Part shown: positions 43,962-56,046 of the stretch, piece after piece | Layout of the letters: each line of letters opens with the position of its first letter | Position numbering within the stretch: position 1 is the first letter of the stretch | From: Axinella damicornis | Taxonomy: Eukaryota > Porifera > Demospongiae > Axinellida > Axinellidae | Length of the DNA: 64,000 bases | Assembly: GCA_963931865.1 (NCBI GenBank) | Contig: OZ007515.1 | Location: 6,756,493-6,820,492, forward strand | Reading direction: 5' to 3' | Made by a program: the position numbers and the translations under genes | The notes under the pieces: generated by a model | Told to the model about the DNA's origin: nothing | What the model saw: the letters and a program-made list of their open reading frames with translations, nothing else | The model's database searches: none

Positions 43962-44033
43962 GTGAAAGTGACGGTGAAGCACAGTGATGAGTGCAAGAGG
44001 CTCCTGTCTCTTATGGGCATCCCCTACATCAAC
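43962..44033 (+). CDS. FEN1: FEN1 exon 7
   Basis: Twenty-four codons (residues 131-154) in phase 0 at both ends: VKVTVKHSDECKRLLSLMG and then IPYIN. The DEC.RLL..MGIPY block is conserved across FEN1/XPG nucleases. Acceptor CCTGCTTCAG, donor GTGAGT. Confidence 0.96.
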
Positions 44034-44659
44034 GTGAGTAGTCTCTTGCAACTGTGTGACCTTGCATGGGTAGACAGCATTCAGCCATGTAGTATGTTCA
44101 GAGCATGCACATGTATTCTTGTACCTTTTGGAGAGACTTACATGTATACGTATGTAGCAGCTCTGAGCATAGACAACATGCATCTGTTCAAGCTCAAGCC
44201 TATAGCCCTCACTCTTACCTTTATTGTTCGTACTCCAGCTTTCCTCACCTGAGGCATCTCTCAGTGCTTATGTCACCATATTTACAAGTGTATGTGTATG
44301 ATGCACTCATCCGTGAGAACATCCTGCCCCCACGCGTGCACAGAACAATGAGCAGCACTGATTTGACTTCCGGCCGTGTGCTAGCTGTGTAGGTCATGCG
44401 TCTCGCCATTTTCCTCAGTTTGTCATTAATTTTGTGTACCTATAAAGTGTCTGTTGAGGTACGTACTATGTTGTATTACCACTGTTGGTTGAAAACATGT
44501 TCTTTGTTGAACCTCCAGGCTAGTGCAATATAGCTTAGGCAAATGAAATGCCTACTATACCTATAGCCACACAGGCCTCTATAGCATAATGCGTCTAGCG
44601 AATTCTACTTGTTGAAGCACCATCAATGCCCTGAAAGATAACTTACATCTACCTATACA

Positions 44660-45163
44660 TTACACTCCTGATAGGGGGAAAATTGTGCCGCGTAAGTAAA
44701 TAATAAGCATTTGACTACTTCGGAATGGCCTACAAAGATTCTGACTACACCGTCGTGATCACTATCATGCAGTGACACAAACGCAAAATTATTGTGTTGA
44801 AACTCACCTTGGTGGCGGAGATACAAGCATTTTTGTCGTGCCGTCGGCCGCCATTGCTCGATCGCTCTCTTCGACCGACGTTGGTTGCCAGTACAGTCTT
44901 ATGAAGGCCCCACAAAGATTCTGACCACACAGACGCGATTGCTATCGTTCACTGACGCTGACATGCCAAAACTCACTGTGCTGGCAAAGTTGTGAGTGCT
45001 GTAATAAGTTCTTGTCTTCCCTTTGGACGCCATTGCCGACTCGATCGATCTACCAAGCATGGTCCTCATGTGACATGTGCGTTTATTGGAATGAGCTGCA
45101 ATACCTAGCTTGCGCGACCAGCGAGCTGCAACCGGCAGCTACCAGGAGTGCGGTTACCCCTCG
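44660..45163 (-). mobile_element. R1 unit, reversed, complete
   Basis: Starts TTACACTCCTGATAGGGGG, contains ATTGTGCCGCGTAA, and ends GCTACCAGGAGTGCGGTTAC. Both halves are present. It lies in FEN1 intron 7, antisense to FEN1. Confidence 0.82.
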
Positions 45164-45291
45164 ATAAATGTTTACAAAATATAATGTTAAAATAGTCACA
45201 AAAGATGCCATTAGTCCCGATTTAGCGAAATGCCTGTCATGGCAGTTGTTGTCCATTGGGTCTGGGGTCTGGCCTCAGTCCATTTGCAGGG

Positions 45292-46070
45292 AATAGACCT
45301 TATTCGGCTAACGCGCGCCGACAATTGGCGGCAGATTCCAATTAGTTGCATGGGCGTTTCGCACAGCTGCAACTATCTTTGCTAGCCCCCTGCACATTTC
45401 TAGGTAACAATCATCAGTGAATACAGTACTTCGGTTGTGTAGGTGATAGAAGACTACATTGCAAGAGAGACCAGCACGTTTACGGCGGCAGGTTTCGACA
45501 TTTGTGAAAGCGCTGAAGGACTGCCACAGGATTCCAACAGCAAGCACTCAGCACCACCATCCCAAGGCACTCTTGTGGTGTTTCTCCAGAGTGCAGCACC
45601 ATGGACATCATCCTCTGTAAGCACTAGCAGAGTGGCTGAAGTATAGTGGCTCAAGGTGGGTGTGCTTTGAGGGATGTGGCTCGCCAGCTAGTTGCTGGAC
45701 GTGCTCTGCAAGGCAGCTATGGTGAGGCTAGTGCCTTTTCAGTAGATAAAATGCGCTCGAAAGTGTGGCTCAGCTAGCGCCGACTTTGCAATACGCTCTT
45801 TAGTGTGCTTTCAGCCCTACGGCTGTCCCGGAGCACCTTCACAAATGTCGTAACTTGTCTCTTATGAATGTGCTCTCTCTCTTGCAACGAACGAGTCTTT
45901 TGTCACCTACACAGAGTAATGTACTGTATTCACTGATGATCGTTACTTGAAAATGTACATACAGTTAGCAAGAAGCTAGTTTATAATAGTTGCAGCTGTG
46001 CGGAGCGCCCACACAAGTAATTGGAATTTGCCGGCAGTGTCGGTGTGCGCGTTAGCCGAATAAGGTCTAT
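45292..46070. mobile_element. 779-bp MITE with ~85-bp inverted repeats
   Basis: Ends ATAGACCTTATTCGGCTAAC and GTTAGCCGAATAAGGTCTAT, extended inward (GGCAGATTCCAATTAGTTGC, GCTGCAACTAT). An open frame at 45443-45646 (VIEDYIARETSTFTAAGFDI …) follows a possible acceptor but matches nothing I recognise. Confidence 0.85.
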
Positions 46071-46127
46071 TGGACTTCAGTGTAGGACAGAAGCTAAATG
46101 TGTTCACTGAAGTGGCTTTCTTATAAT

Positions 46128-46645
46128 TGGGACGAGCCTGAGCGAGCCCCACACTAGCTTGAATTCGTTGCACAGTGCATATGTATGCTTGGATCTTGTG
46201 CTTACCGTAAGTTTTATTCTGCGGATTTCACTTGCACAATAACGCACCTCCTCGATGCAAGGAATAGTGAACATTCTACCTGTTTGACAGACGATGGCAC
46301 AACAAAGACAGAGACCACTTGTGGACCTACGTATACCTATTCATTGGCTAGAGCAATAAGTGATCCATGAACATTCTGCCTCCTCGGTGGCGACAACAAA
46401 GACGGAGACAGCTTGTGGACCTACCGCATGCCAGTAACATACCTGCTAGACTGCTTCAGCTAACACTAACCTGACTCACAGTTTCTGTGATGTGCACGAG
46501 TGTACGCATGTTTAGTGTCATAATTTCTGTGGCCTAGCTCATTGCTCAGTCACATTGTGATGATGGTCGTGTGAATATGCAACTGCTCCTTGCATGTCCT
46601 GCACGTGTATACACTTTGCTCAGGCTCGCCCTCCAATGTCCTGCA
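46128..46645. mobile_element. R2 MITE copy
   Basis: Ends ATTGGGACGAGCCTGAGCGA and TGCTCAGGCTCGCCCTCCAA. The interior nearly matches the copy at 2196 (GACAACAAAGACGGAGACAG, ACTGCTTCAGCTAACACTAA). Confidence 0.8.
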
Positions 46646-47011
46646 TTCCACTAGATAGCCTGTTGAAGCATACTATCACATCTTTCATGTCTTTCCTCAA
46701 GTAAGTAGAGGTCAAAGGTCATGTGCATTTTGAATGAGCTTTGGTCATAGTCATATACAATATAGGAATACTATGCTTCAGCAAAAGGCTGGCGATTAGT
46801 TTCTGTACTAAATATCTGCTCTTCAAATATCCATGTGACCTTTTATCTCACGAGGAAAGACACTTCAACAGGCCAAGCAAGCAACTTTGGTGAATGAATA
46901 TTTGCTTGTGTCCTACACTAAAAGGAATTCATTTCCTGGAATTCTGAGAATCTGAAGGGAATTTGAAGTAATGTTTATACATGCCAGTTTTGAGCTTGAA
47001 AGAAAGTATAA

Positions 47012-47572
47012 TATATGTTCCGCGCAATTTAGGAATTTGCGCAATCTCGAGATTGCGCAGCGCATTCTCGGAATCCCAAAATTGCGTGCCAATCTCGAGA
47101 TTGCGCAAACAATCCTGAGATTGCGCAAACGTATTGCGCAATCTCAAACCTTTGACCATAGCCATGCGGTTGACAGCTAGTACGCTCGCGAGACGGAAAC
47201 CGTTTATACAAGCGGTCTCCTGCTCCAGTGGTGACAAAATGCAATCTACTACTGTGAGTGATGTCGTCTATCCATCAGCAGCGTGAGGTTTTGTTCAGAG
47301 CGATTCGGGGAGAATGGCTGCCAAACCAGCAACTTGACCATAGCACACGAGAAGGGCCAGAAGATTATCCACAGACTACGGAATGACCCCATAGCAGATA
47401 CCTGTGGTTCCTGATTCAAATTTGGGTGAAACAGTGGGGGGTTAGTCAGGAATCTCGAGATTGCGCAACTTTGACACTGTGCAATCTCGAGATTGGCACA
47501 CAATTTCAGGATTCCGAAAATGCGCAGCGCAATCTCGAGATTGCGCAAATTCCTAAATTGCGCGGAACATAT
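47012..47572. mobile_element. R6 element: CAATCTCGAGATTG palindromic ends
   Basis: Left GTTCCGCGCAATTTAGGAAT TTGCGCAATCTCGAGATTGC is inverted at the right end. ATAT borders both sides. Each ~130-bp end is itself a string of GCGCAATCTCGAGATTGCGC palindromes. Ends 142 bp before FEN1 exon 8. Confidence 0.83.
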
Positions 47573-47713
47573 ATCTGTGGTTAGGGTTGTAACACATGCA
47601 CTAAAGGAACTGTGAGTGCCACTCTGCCATCTGTTAGCTGAACACCAGCATAATACGTAATTGGCTCAGTCACTGATCTGGTGTTCCCTTACAATGCATG
47701 GCTGTCCTCCCAG

Positions 47714-47850
47714 GCACCGTGTGAGGCTGAGGCACAGTGTGCTGCTATGGTGAAGGCTGGGAAGGTGTTTGCCACTGCCACTGAGGACATGGACTCTCTC
47801 ACCTTTGGTTCCACTATCCTTCTGCGCCACCTTACTGCCAGTGAGGCAAA
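47714..47850 (+). CDS. FEN1: FEN1 exon 8 (E158, E160, D179, D181)
   Basis: This is the longest exon (137 bp). It encodes [19 protein letters not shown], then [14 protein letters not shown] and [10 protein letters not shown]. It contributes four of the seven metal ligands (E158, E160, D179, D181). Acceptor CTCCCAG, donor GTGAGT. Two inverted-repeat transposons crowd it: one ends 142 bp upstream and one begins about 155 bp downstream. Confidence 0.97.
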
Positions 47851-48002
47851 GTGAGTGATTGGGTAGAGGGGTTACAATGTACAAGTTGGAAGCAGCTGCC
47901 AGTTCGTTTAATGAGATAACATTATTCATAGCGGAAGGGGTACATATTAACCAATACCATGGGGTATTTTATTTCCTGTTCCAGGAGTTCATACTTCTTA
48001 CA

Positions 48003-50409
48003 TGGGATACTGGAAAATGCGGAATAGCGGAACACTGGAATACCGGAACAACGGAAAGAAAAAAAACACGTCATCACCATTCAGGAATGGCAGGAAGGGG
48101 CGGTTACTGGTTCATAAAGTCAATAATGTTCACAAGGGCGGTCAAGTACGAAGCTTTCTCTCGACCACAGACAGCAAACAGACTCCAGTTTCGATTTGCT
48201 GGTAAGCGATAATGTATAGCCGCAGAGAACGGCTTCAAATGGCTTACTTGGCAGTGATCAGCTATCCAGATCAGCTAGTCCAGCCTATCTACACGCTACC
48301 TACACAAATCAACCATTCTCTGTGGCTATGCATCATCGCTTACCAGCAAATCGAAACGGTGCTAATTTTCATATAGTGCAACCAGGCATTTAGTTCCAAA
48401 AATGTGGAAATGGACAAATCTTGACATAACTTCCTGCCTGTAGGTCAGAGGTGCCTTGAACTTGGACACATTACTCCACCCCTCAAAACCAATATTAATA
48501 TGTGGCGTTGCCATGGTGACGATGACGTCACACTAATTAGGTCCAAAAATGCAGTTTACCTAAGTAGTTCTACATACTTCATCCAATACTAACAAAATGG
48601 GTATCAATTGAAAGCTCTCATTGAAAGGAACAATCCTAACAGAGAACTTTTTTGTTACAACATTCTCATTTTTTTGTATTCATTTAAAACCGATTTTCGG
48701 GTCATCACTTTGAAAGCTATGTCATTTTTTATTACTATAGCAATGAACTCCAAACTTGCAGGCAAGAAGGTAAACACATAAAGGAAGGTTTCTAACAGAG
48801 AAAATTTTCAAATACAACTACAGGAACAAAAGAACTGAAACGGAAACAAATTACTGAAGTTCGGAAATTCGTCTGCGATTTTATAATCTTCTTGTAATTC
48901 TTAACTAGTTTCTCCAAGTCTGATCCACTGGGTACCCCTTCCAAATAGGCGTATATGTAATGCCTAACCTTCCTGAAGTGTGGATGCATACTTTCTAGAG
49001 TCACCGAATCGAGAGCTGGGTGTAAAACGTTCCGCCGGAGGCTTGATTCCATATCTGCAGTATGCCTTCGAACAGCGCTTTTCCTGAGCCCATAGCGCTT
49101 GATGGGGTTTACTTCACAGTTAAACTTTGACAACATGTACTCAATGTGTTCCTTGTCCTCCACTAAAAGCCGCTCAATTCTTGATTTCTTGTTGTGGAAG
49201 TTAGAAAATCTTTATGGGAAACCAGGCCCAGGCATCTCGTACGGAGGACATCGCCAAAACGTAGGTATCGTCAGGTTTGGCTGCCCCTCAGTCACACTGG
49301 TATTCCCCCTAATGAATCTGGAGGCCTTGTTGTTGAGGTCTTCACTCGCTCGCAGTATGTGAGATCGCCGGTACTTGCCTTACTTGGTCTCTGGCCGATC
49401 TCGCTATCGTTCTCAAAGAATTGAGACTCCAGTCATGCACTGCCTTATCTGACATCCCTATCATCATGGCAGCAAGCTCTGCAGCCATTGTGTCTCCTAA
49501 GTTAAGCTGCTTTGTGAGCTAGAAACACAAGAAAAGACCGAGAGAAACTTTGTCCAATTATCACAGTCTCAATATTAAATATGATCGACATCAGACTTCA
49601 TACTCCAGTCCAGATCGAACGTGGGATTGACAGCTTCATCATCAGAGTCTGCAGCATCCTCTGTCATCACTAGAAGTCCAGCAAATCAACGGGCTCATCT
49701 TGCTCCACGTCGGTACCGTTGCGTTCACTTCGCACCTCGATTTCAGCCGCACTGGCAGTACCAGTGGCAGATTCTCGCCGCCTTTTTCACTCCCTTGCCT
49801 TCTCTAGGCTCAGATCCAGCTGTCTCTTCCTCGCAGTCTTCCGTGGCATCGCTTCAGAGGCAGAAAACAGCAGCAAACCCAGACAAGCACTATTTCGCGG
49901 CAAACACGCGGCAGTCTTGGTATGACGTCACCAACCGTTAAAATTTTCATTTGTGATGTCATAAGCTACCGAAATTGACGGGTATCCTCAAAACTAGCCT
50001 TCTGAGCAAGTCGTGGACATAAAAAATATATCGACGGATAGAGAATTTCAAGCGCTATAGTATGGTAAAAAAAATGAAGTGTATACGGCATTCGGATCAA
50101 AAGTTACGCTAAATTTTAATTTTTGGAAGTACATGCCTGGTTGCACTATACTTCATACCTGCAGCCCAGCAAAGTCTGTTGTCTCCAAGTTATTCGACGA
50201 TAGAACTCCTGCCTGAAGTACAAACTGGATTGTTTTTGCTGTCTGTTGTCGAGAGAAAGCTTCGTGCTTGACCACTCTTGTGAATATTATTGACTTAATG
50301 AACTAGTAACCGCCCCTTCCTGCCTTTCCTGAATGGTGATGACGTGTCTTTTTATTCCGTTGTTCCGTTATTCTGCTGTTCCCTTATTCCACATTTTCCA
50401 GTATCTCTT
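48003..50409 (-). mobile_element. 2.4-kb transposon with ~180-bp inverted ends, decayed transposase
   Basis: The left arm (48003-48185: GATACTGGAAAATGCGGAAT, ACGTCATCACCATTCAGGAA, GGGGCGGTTACT) is inverted at 50225-50409 with ~85-90% match. Minus-strand coding traces lie between. Another hairpin (48189-48360, TTTCGATTTGCTGGTAAGCG arms) is nested. Begins ~150 bp after FEN1 exon 8. Confidence 0.85.
48792..49849 (-). pseudogene. Degenerate transposase of the 2.4-kb inverted-repeat element
   Basis: Minus-strand fragments in several frames: MPRKTARKRQLDLSLEKARE then a TGA (from 49849); QLNLGDTMAAELAAMMIGMS; ASRFIRGNTSVTEGQPNLT (around 49262-49330); and a 123-codon ORF (49163-48792) starting MEDKEHIEYMLSKFNCEVNP. 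Frameshifts and stops separate them. The '[K/E]G.PNLT' stretch recalls a motif seen in cnidarian and sponge DNA-transposon proteins, but I cannot name the superfamily. Confidence 0.6.
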
Positions 50410-50589
50410 CTTAAATGCGGTGTTGGAATGTTGGAATGCAACTTGTTTCAGGTTAATATCTGCTATACGTATAGTTCCTGAGTTAATCGGCTAAGTTACA
50501 AGTAAAAAATTTAATCAACTTGTTCATCGTAACCTTAATTGTCCAGCATTGCCATTGCCTGTTCCGTGAACGTCCTACCGGTCACACAT

Positions 50590-51690
50590 GACCTGATTCT
50601 GATTCTGATTCTGATCTGAATACTGGGTAGGCAGTATACATGTACGTACGCTGATGGCGCCCAGGGGGCACAGCCCCAGTTACATGTAACAGAACACACA
50701 AACAAGCTACAAATAGAAAGCAACAACAACAACAACAACAACGAAAGGAAAAAAGGTAGAGTTACACTAGCTTAAATATGTAGAAACCTGTGCTTTGAAA
50801 GCTAATGGCTGGCTGGTCTCTAGCAGTAGGAAGACAATTCCATTCTTGATTGTGAGTGGGAAGAAACTCTGCTGGTATATACCACTGTGTTGATTTTAGG
50901 AAGGTTGTAATGCAGCTGATGATATCCTCTGGTTGGGGTGGAAGGAGGGACTGGGATGGCCCTCTTGTCATATACTGCTTTATTTATGGAGCATACACAT
51001 GCAGTCTGGCCACCTGGCGTCGATGTTGCAGTGTGGGCCATTCCAGATGTCGGAGACACTGCTTTCCCTACAGTAGTCAGACATCACCCAGCGTGCTGCC
51101 CTCCTTTGAATTTTCTCAAGGGACTGGATGTGGTTTGTTTGGTGTGGGTTCCAAACACAGGGTCGAGGCATACTCCAGTTGTGGGCAGACTAGGGATTTA
51201 ACATCTGCAGAGCATTTGCTAAGTTTCTCCAAACTAAGTTCAACATCCTGCTGGCTTGCTTTGTTTATGTGATCATTCCATGCCACAGTGTGGTTCAGAA
51301 GTACACCAAGGTACGGTTGCTGAGTTTTTGTCTCCAGCTCATGACCAAGAATGGACTAGTGACGGGTGACTTGATTTGACAGCATTGTATGTGGTTACAC
51401 TTCTTCACATTGAAATTCATTTGCCAACAGTGTGCACAATTAGCAATCTTGTCGAGATCTGCTTGTAACTTGAGAGTGTCTCCAGCTGTTTTGATGACTC
51501 TGTAGACAAGACAATCATCAGCAAAGAGTCCTTCGGACTTAGAGGACACCGATGTCATTAATGAACAGAAGGAACAGAAGTGGTCCCAACACAGTCCCTT
51601 GAGGGACACCAGATCTCACAGGGACCCAGTCCGATGCTTCTCCATCTACCACAACTCTCTGTGTCCTACCTGGTGTACCCTGTTGGATCC
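50590..51690 (-). pseudogene. 5'-truncated non-LTR retrotransposon (CR1/L2-like RT C-terminal part)
   Basis: On the minus strand: [20 protein letters not shown], then [16 protein letters not shown], a frameshift, LFADDCLVYRVI (the [FY]ADD catalytic box), and DLDKIANCAHCWQMNFNVKK C. Further downstream are YLGVLLNHTVAWNDHI, ASTPCVWNPHQ and FFPLTIKNGIV, which follow the order of LINE reverse transcriptases. Stops and shifts kill it. It ends in (GATTCT) repeats at 50594-50618, the microsatellite-type tail usual for this class. The 5' end is lost near 51690. Confidence 0.85.
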
Positions 51691-53809
51691 CAGTGTCCCA
51701 CTAGCATTAGTGGGGACTGCCTGGCACATCCCACACCAGCCTTCCCCAGAGACATTGGTCCCACCACCCATTCCATCCCAGTGTCCCATTAAGATTAGAT
51801 GGGATGGGACGATGGGGCCAAAGCCTCTGGAGGGGATGGTGAGGGATGTCCCTGCATGGGCAGTACGTCCCATTTGGAGTTTATCACATTGGACTGGAAG
51901 AGAATCTTCAAGACCCATGGGGGAGTCCATAGCTGTGCTGACATGTGTGTCCATCTCTGGTGATGTGTCTGACGAGATCAGCAGGGTGTGTAGAAGCAAG
52001 ACCTGTCATCATCTCACAGCTAACACTGTACAAGTGAGGTGTGGTACAAGTAGCTGTACTGGTGAAGTGGACAATTAGCAGTGAGGTCATAAGAATGGCA
52101 AGAATGCTAATTAATGCCTACTATCTGGCAGCATTGTGGTTATAGGGCTACTTCACCCATGATCCCTACAACTAGCCAACTGCATTGTTAGGGCAGTCCC
52201 GGCAGTCTGCCATTGGACATTGAGCATGGGCAGAGTCGGTGGGGCTGAGAGCGTCACATACGTACCACATGACTGGTTGTCAGTATTGCTCTGGGGGAAT
52301 TCCACTGCAACTGGCCAGCTCCTGAATGAGGGTGTTTGAACTCTGTTGATTAGATGGAGTACCATTTAGGAACTGGAAGACAGGCCCCTCTCTGGAGGTG
52401 GAGGCTGTTAGCAGGTGGTCCAGTGCCCCCACTGCGCATAGTGTGCTGTCTACGGAGATGGGCCGACTTGACGGTATCTCCTTGACAGAAGGGATCTGTC
52501 TTGGAGGCCTTTATTACCAAGTGGGACCCTTCTGGTCCCCCAAGTACGTACGTCACTGTGTTGCAGCACCAAGATTTCGCTGCTTCGGAAGAAACCGAAG
52601 AAGGTGATAAGTATAGCGGCCTAAAGTGTCAGCTGGTCGTAAAAGACTAGATTGGAGTACATAGGTGGTATACTTTCTGGAGAAGTAATGGAGTGACTGG
52701 GAGCTGAGAGTCCGGGGGAGCGCCACTGATCCACTCTCTCTGTGACAATATGCACCATAGTGATTGTGCCCTAGCTGTCTGTGTATAAGTCCAGGCCCAG
52801 AGCCAATGTCCAGTTGGGGAGGAGGAAGAAACTACAACCAGCCCATGGGGTTGTGATGGCTGTCCACCACCGGTTTTCAAGGCAAAAACCTTTATCGAGG
52901 GTGATAGTGTCATGCAGTATGAACTTGTGTAATCAAATTACAATTCATTCAGTGTACTCTCCAGGGTGTGCACATGTGTGCACATGTGTGTGTGTGTTCG
53001 TGTGTGTGGGAGGTCTATTACTATTCAACAAGGAAAGGCTACAGCATGCTAATGTCAGAGGAAGGGGCGGTCAGCACCAGCACATTCCAAGGAGGTAAAG
53101 TAAACTGGGCAGAATGCACTTGTCACATCATGACAGAGTGGCGACCCAGCTGCATCACTGAATCCATGGCATCGTAGACAGTGGAGCGCTGGAGAGAAAA
53201 GTCAGCAAGGTTAATGCCGTCGCTGATTCTTTGTCCAGGAGGATATGAATGGTGCATTGTACGTAAGTCGCCACTTCCCTGAACACTTATTGGAGACTCT
53301 ACTCTGCACCAAGGGGCTAACTTAGTCACTGCACTGTGTGTAGTCACTAACCATGACAGTGGCAAAGTGGGAGATTAGGAAATGGGCCTGTGGTATGATC
53401 TCTGCTCATTCCTTAGCTAAGTAATCATTGATGACGTTGGGGGCAAACCAGCGTGGAGGGGCATGTCTAGTGTCTAGTGATGTGCGGACCTGTGTAGCCA
53501 GTGGAGAATCCAAAGTGGAAACCATGTGTGAGGTAATAAACAAAGTCACTATCAAGGTGGTGGATAAGGAGTGCCAGCAGGAATTGTGTGCTTACAGGTG
53601 TGACTATGATAGGTAGGTACGTAAGTGGAGGTTGACGTTTGTGTGGGGAGATGTTGGCCATGGAGCTTGGTTGTTGGGATATGGGGTATCTGAGGGTCCG
53701 ATGTGACCCCAGGAGGGCAGCCGTAAGTTGGCTGCCTGCTTTCTGAAGGCAACATTAGAGACCAGGCAATACAGAGAAATGGAACTCTTGTTTCACTAAT
53801 GCCAATACA

Positions 53810-53810
<1 letters not shown>
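51690..53810. other. FEN1 intron 8, middle part: no gene recognised
   Basis: Short GATGGGATGGGAC-like inverted blocks near 51700-51840 and many medium ORFs on both strands, none with a recognisable domain. Possibly the unrecognised body of another element. Confidence 0.4.

Positions 53811-53839
<29 letters not shown>
53811..53839 (+). repeat. G29 homopolymer
   Basis: Uninterrupted G run in FEN1 intron 8. Confidence 0.95.
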
Positions 53840-53840
<1 letters not shown>

Positions 53841-54169
53841 TGCCTTGGGCCTGAGAGGGTGAATGTGCAGACACTGCCTGCTGAGTAGCCTGCTGGGCTA
53901 CTACTGGAGGTACAGATTACAACTAATTGGGATGGCAGCAAAGGCGACAGAGAGCTGCCTGCATGGGGGTAGGTCCCCACTACGGAGGCAAGAGGAGGAA
54001 GGATGGGACGACCGACTGTATTGTGTGCCATGATCAAGCTGTGCCTACATGCAGTTGGCCCAGGCCCATCAGAGTTTCACCAACGTGGTCTTCAGGGCCG
54101 TATTCAAGTCGATGGAATGCATAGGTGAAGTCATGAAGACATCTTGGTACGTTGTGTGACTACCAACGA

Positions 54170-54547
54170 GTTTAGGAAGACACGACTTGGTGGTGGAGAT
54201 AACATTGCTTTTGTCTTGCTGTCGGCCGCCATTGCTCGAGCGCTCACTTTGGCTTTTGTTGCCAGTACAACTCTCACAAAAGGCCCATAATGATTCTGAC
54301 CACACAGCCGTGATCGCTGTCATTCACTGACGCTCACATACCGAAACTTACCGTGCTGGCAAGGTTGTGGGCGCTGTATTACGTATTTGTCTTCCCTTTG
54401 GCCGCCATTGCTGACTAGATCGACTGACCATGGTCCTCACATGACATGTGCATTGCATGTAATTGGAGCGAGCTGCGATCCGTAGCTTGCGCGAACAGCA
54501 AGTTGCAAACCAGTTGCAAGCTGCTGACAGGAGTGTGGTTGCCCCCG
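54170..54547 (-). mobile_element. R1 unit, reversed, truncated
   Basis: The reversed half-units are recognisable (GGTGGTGGAGATAACATTGC, GCCGCCATTGCTCGAGCGCT). It ends GACAGGAGTGTGGTTGCCCC. The outer end is missing. Confidence 0.7.
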
Positions 54548-54654
54548 ATTACTTGTAGTATATGCATACATGTGCTACGTAGAATTATTGTTCTGTCTTT
54601 GTGATATGATAATGCAGGTTGTTCACAAGTGTTGTATGTGTTTTGTCATCTCAG

Positions 54655-54721
54655 GAAGTTACCTATTCGTGAGATCCATCTGGACAGACTTCTAGCAGAA
54701 CTCGAGATAAATCAAAAAGAG
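54655..54721 (+). CDS. FEN1: FEN1 exon 9 (GC donor)
   Basis: After a GTCATCTCAG acceptor the exon completes K200 and encodes KLPIREIHLDRLLAELEINQ, then KE. The next FEN1 residues (FIDLC) start exon 10 in phase 0, which forces the donor after GAG at 54722, where the sequence is GCAAGT. This is therefore a GC-AG intron. Confidence 0.93.
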
Positions 54722-54727
54722 GCAAGT
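54722..54727 (+). promoter_or_regulatory. FEN1: GC-AG splice donor of FEN1 intron 9
   Basis: The exon 9 end reads AAAGAG followed by GCAAGT. The protein alignment leaves no room for another donor: the next GT in frame would insert residues absent from all FEN1 proteins. Apart from T to C at +2, it matches the consensus AG/GYAAGT perfectly, as usual for GC-AG introns. Confidence 0.88.
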
Positions 54728-55415
54728 GTTTTATGTGCTGTGTATGTCCGTTGTGCGTTCCTAGGCCAAATAATTCACTTCAATGTGGTATACACATATC
54801 GCTGGAACTGTCCCTGGAACGTGTATCTCAATTATCGCTTTAAGGTCGCAGGCTAGTCTTCTATGTAGAATATGCGGTACATATCAATAGACTGATATAT
54901 CGATATGATTATATGTATCTCACAATAGCACTATTGCACTTTGCATATACCGATGTCAGCAGATCACAAATTCAACACATGGTTATTGCGCATGTGCATT
55001 ATGACATTCACTAGGCACAAACACATTCTGCTTGTAATTTTACCTATTATGCTATGCTCAGATGCTCACACAAACACAGATAATGCTTTGTTTTCCTACC
55101 TATTATGCTCAACTTTTATGCTATATCACCACTGATTCACCAACATTGGGAAGAGGATTACGATGGACTTTGCGAGTTCTGCTCAACACTGAAGGGATAG
55201 AACACAAATTTAAGGAAGTCTTTTTCATGGAACTCTCTCTGTAGCCACTTTGGAAGTGCATCTAACCACAGGTACAATTGTGCAATGCAAACTATGACAT
55301 CATGGACCACAATGAAACCCTAGCTATTATGTCATCCTTATGCTTTGCAGACAAATTAGCCTATTATGCCCAAAGCATATACCACAGAATGTGCAGGTGC
55401 CTAACATTCTCCCTA

Positions 55416-56046
55416 ATTTTAATCAGGAGCACAATGAGCCGCCGAAGGCGGCGAAGGAGCGTGTAACTTCAGTGCCATGTAAATACAAATTAGTTACGTA
55501 TTTCCGCGTTTGAAAATAGATCGGGTACGTCATAAGTTTTCTGGGGGCAGTTTTATTGGCGTGCAAGCCTTCAGGGGCGTCCTGACACTCGCTGGTTCCC
55601 TGCCTGTTTCGCTCTTGCAAACTTCAGCATGGTCATGCTCGGCTTGATAGCGCGTCTCATGGGAGAATCCTTCACCTGGCGCATAGAAAGTTGCGGGGAA
55701 ATACTTCCTGAAGGCTACAAGCTGAAGTTTCCTTCTAGCACGACCCTCGGATCGGCGTGGAGTTCCTTCTTCAAACCGAACTCGCTTCGCTTGAGGTAGC
55801 TCACTCTCGATGTCTACGCTTCACCATTGCGGGTGGCTCTGTCAAAACAATGCTGTACTATGTACTAAGCTAAGTACGAGTCACGTGCACTGTATGGCGT
55901 CACGCAACATCTAAATGAGCTTCCGCTTTCCAAATATGGAAGTCATTATACTACTACAGATTTGTATTTTCATGGCACTCACGGGTACTCGCGAGTTACA
56001 CGCTCCTTTGCCGCCTTCGGCGGCTCATGCGCTCCTGTTTTAATCT
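55416..56046. mobile_element. ~630-bp MITE with internal GCCGCCGAAGGCGGC hairpins
   Basis: Inverted ends ATTTTAATCAGGAGC…ATGAGCCGCCGAAGGCGG and complement at 55966-56046. Each end also folds on itself through GCCGCC/GGCGGC. The unique centre contains no recognisable gene. Confidence 0.83.

Noticed and set aside
54722..54856. Extension of FEN1 exon 9 to a later GT donor
   Set aside because: It would insert residues (ASVLCAV…) absent from FEN1 and break the phase with exon 10.
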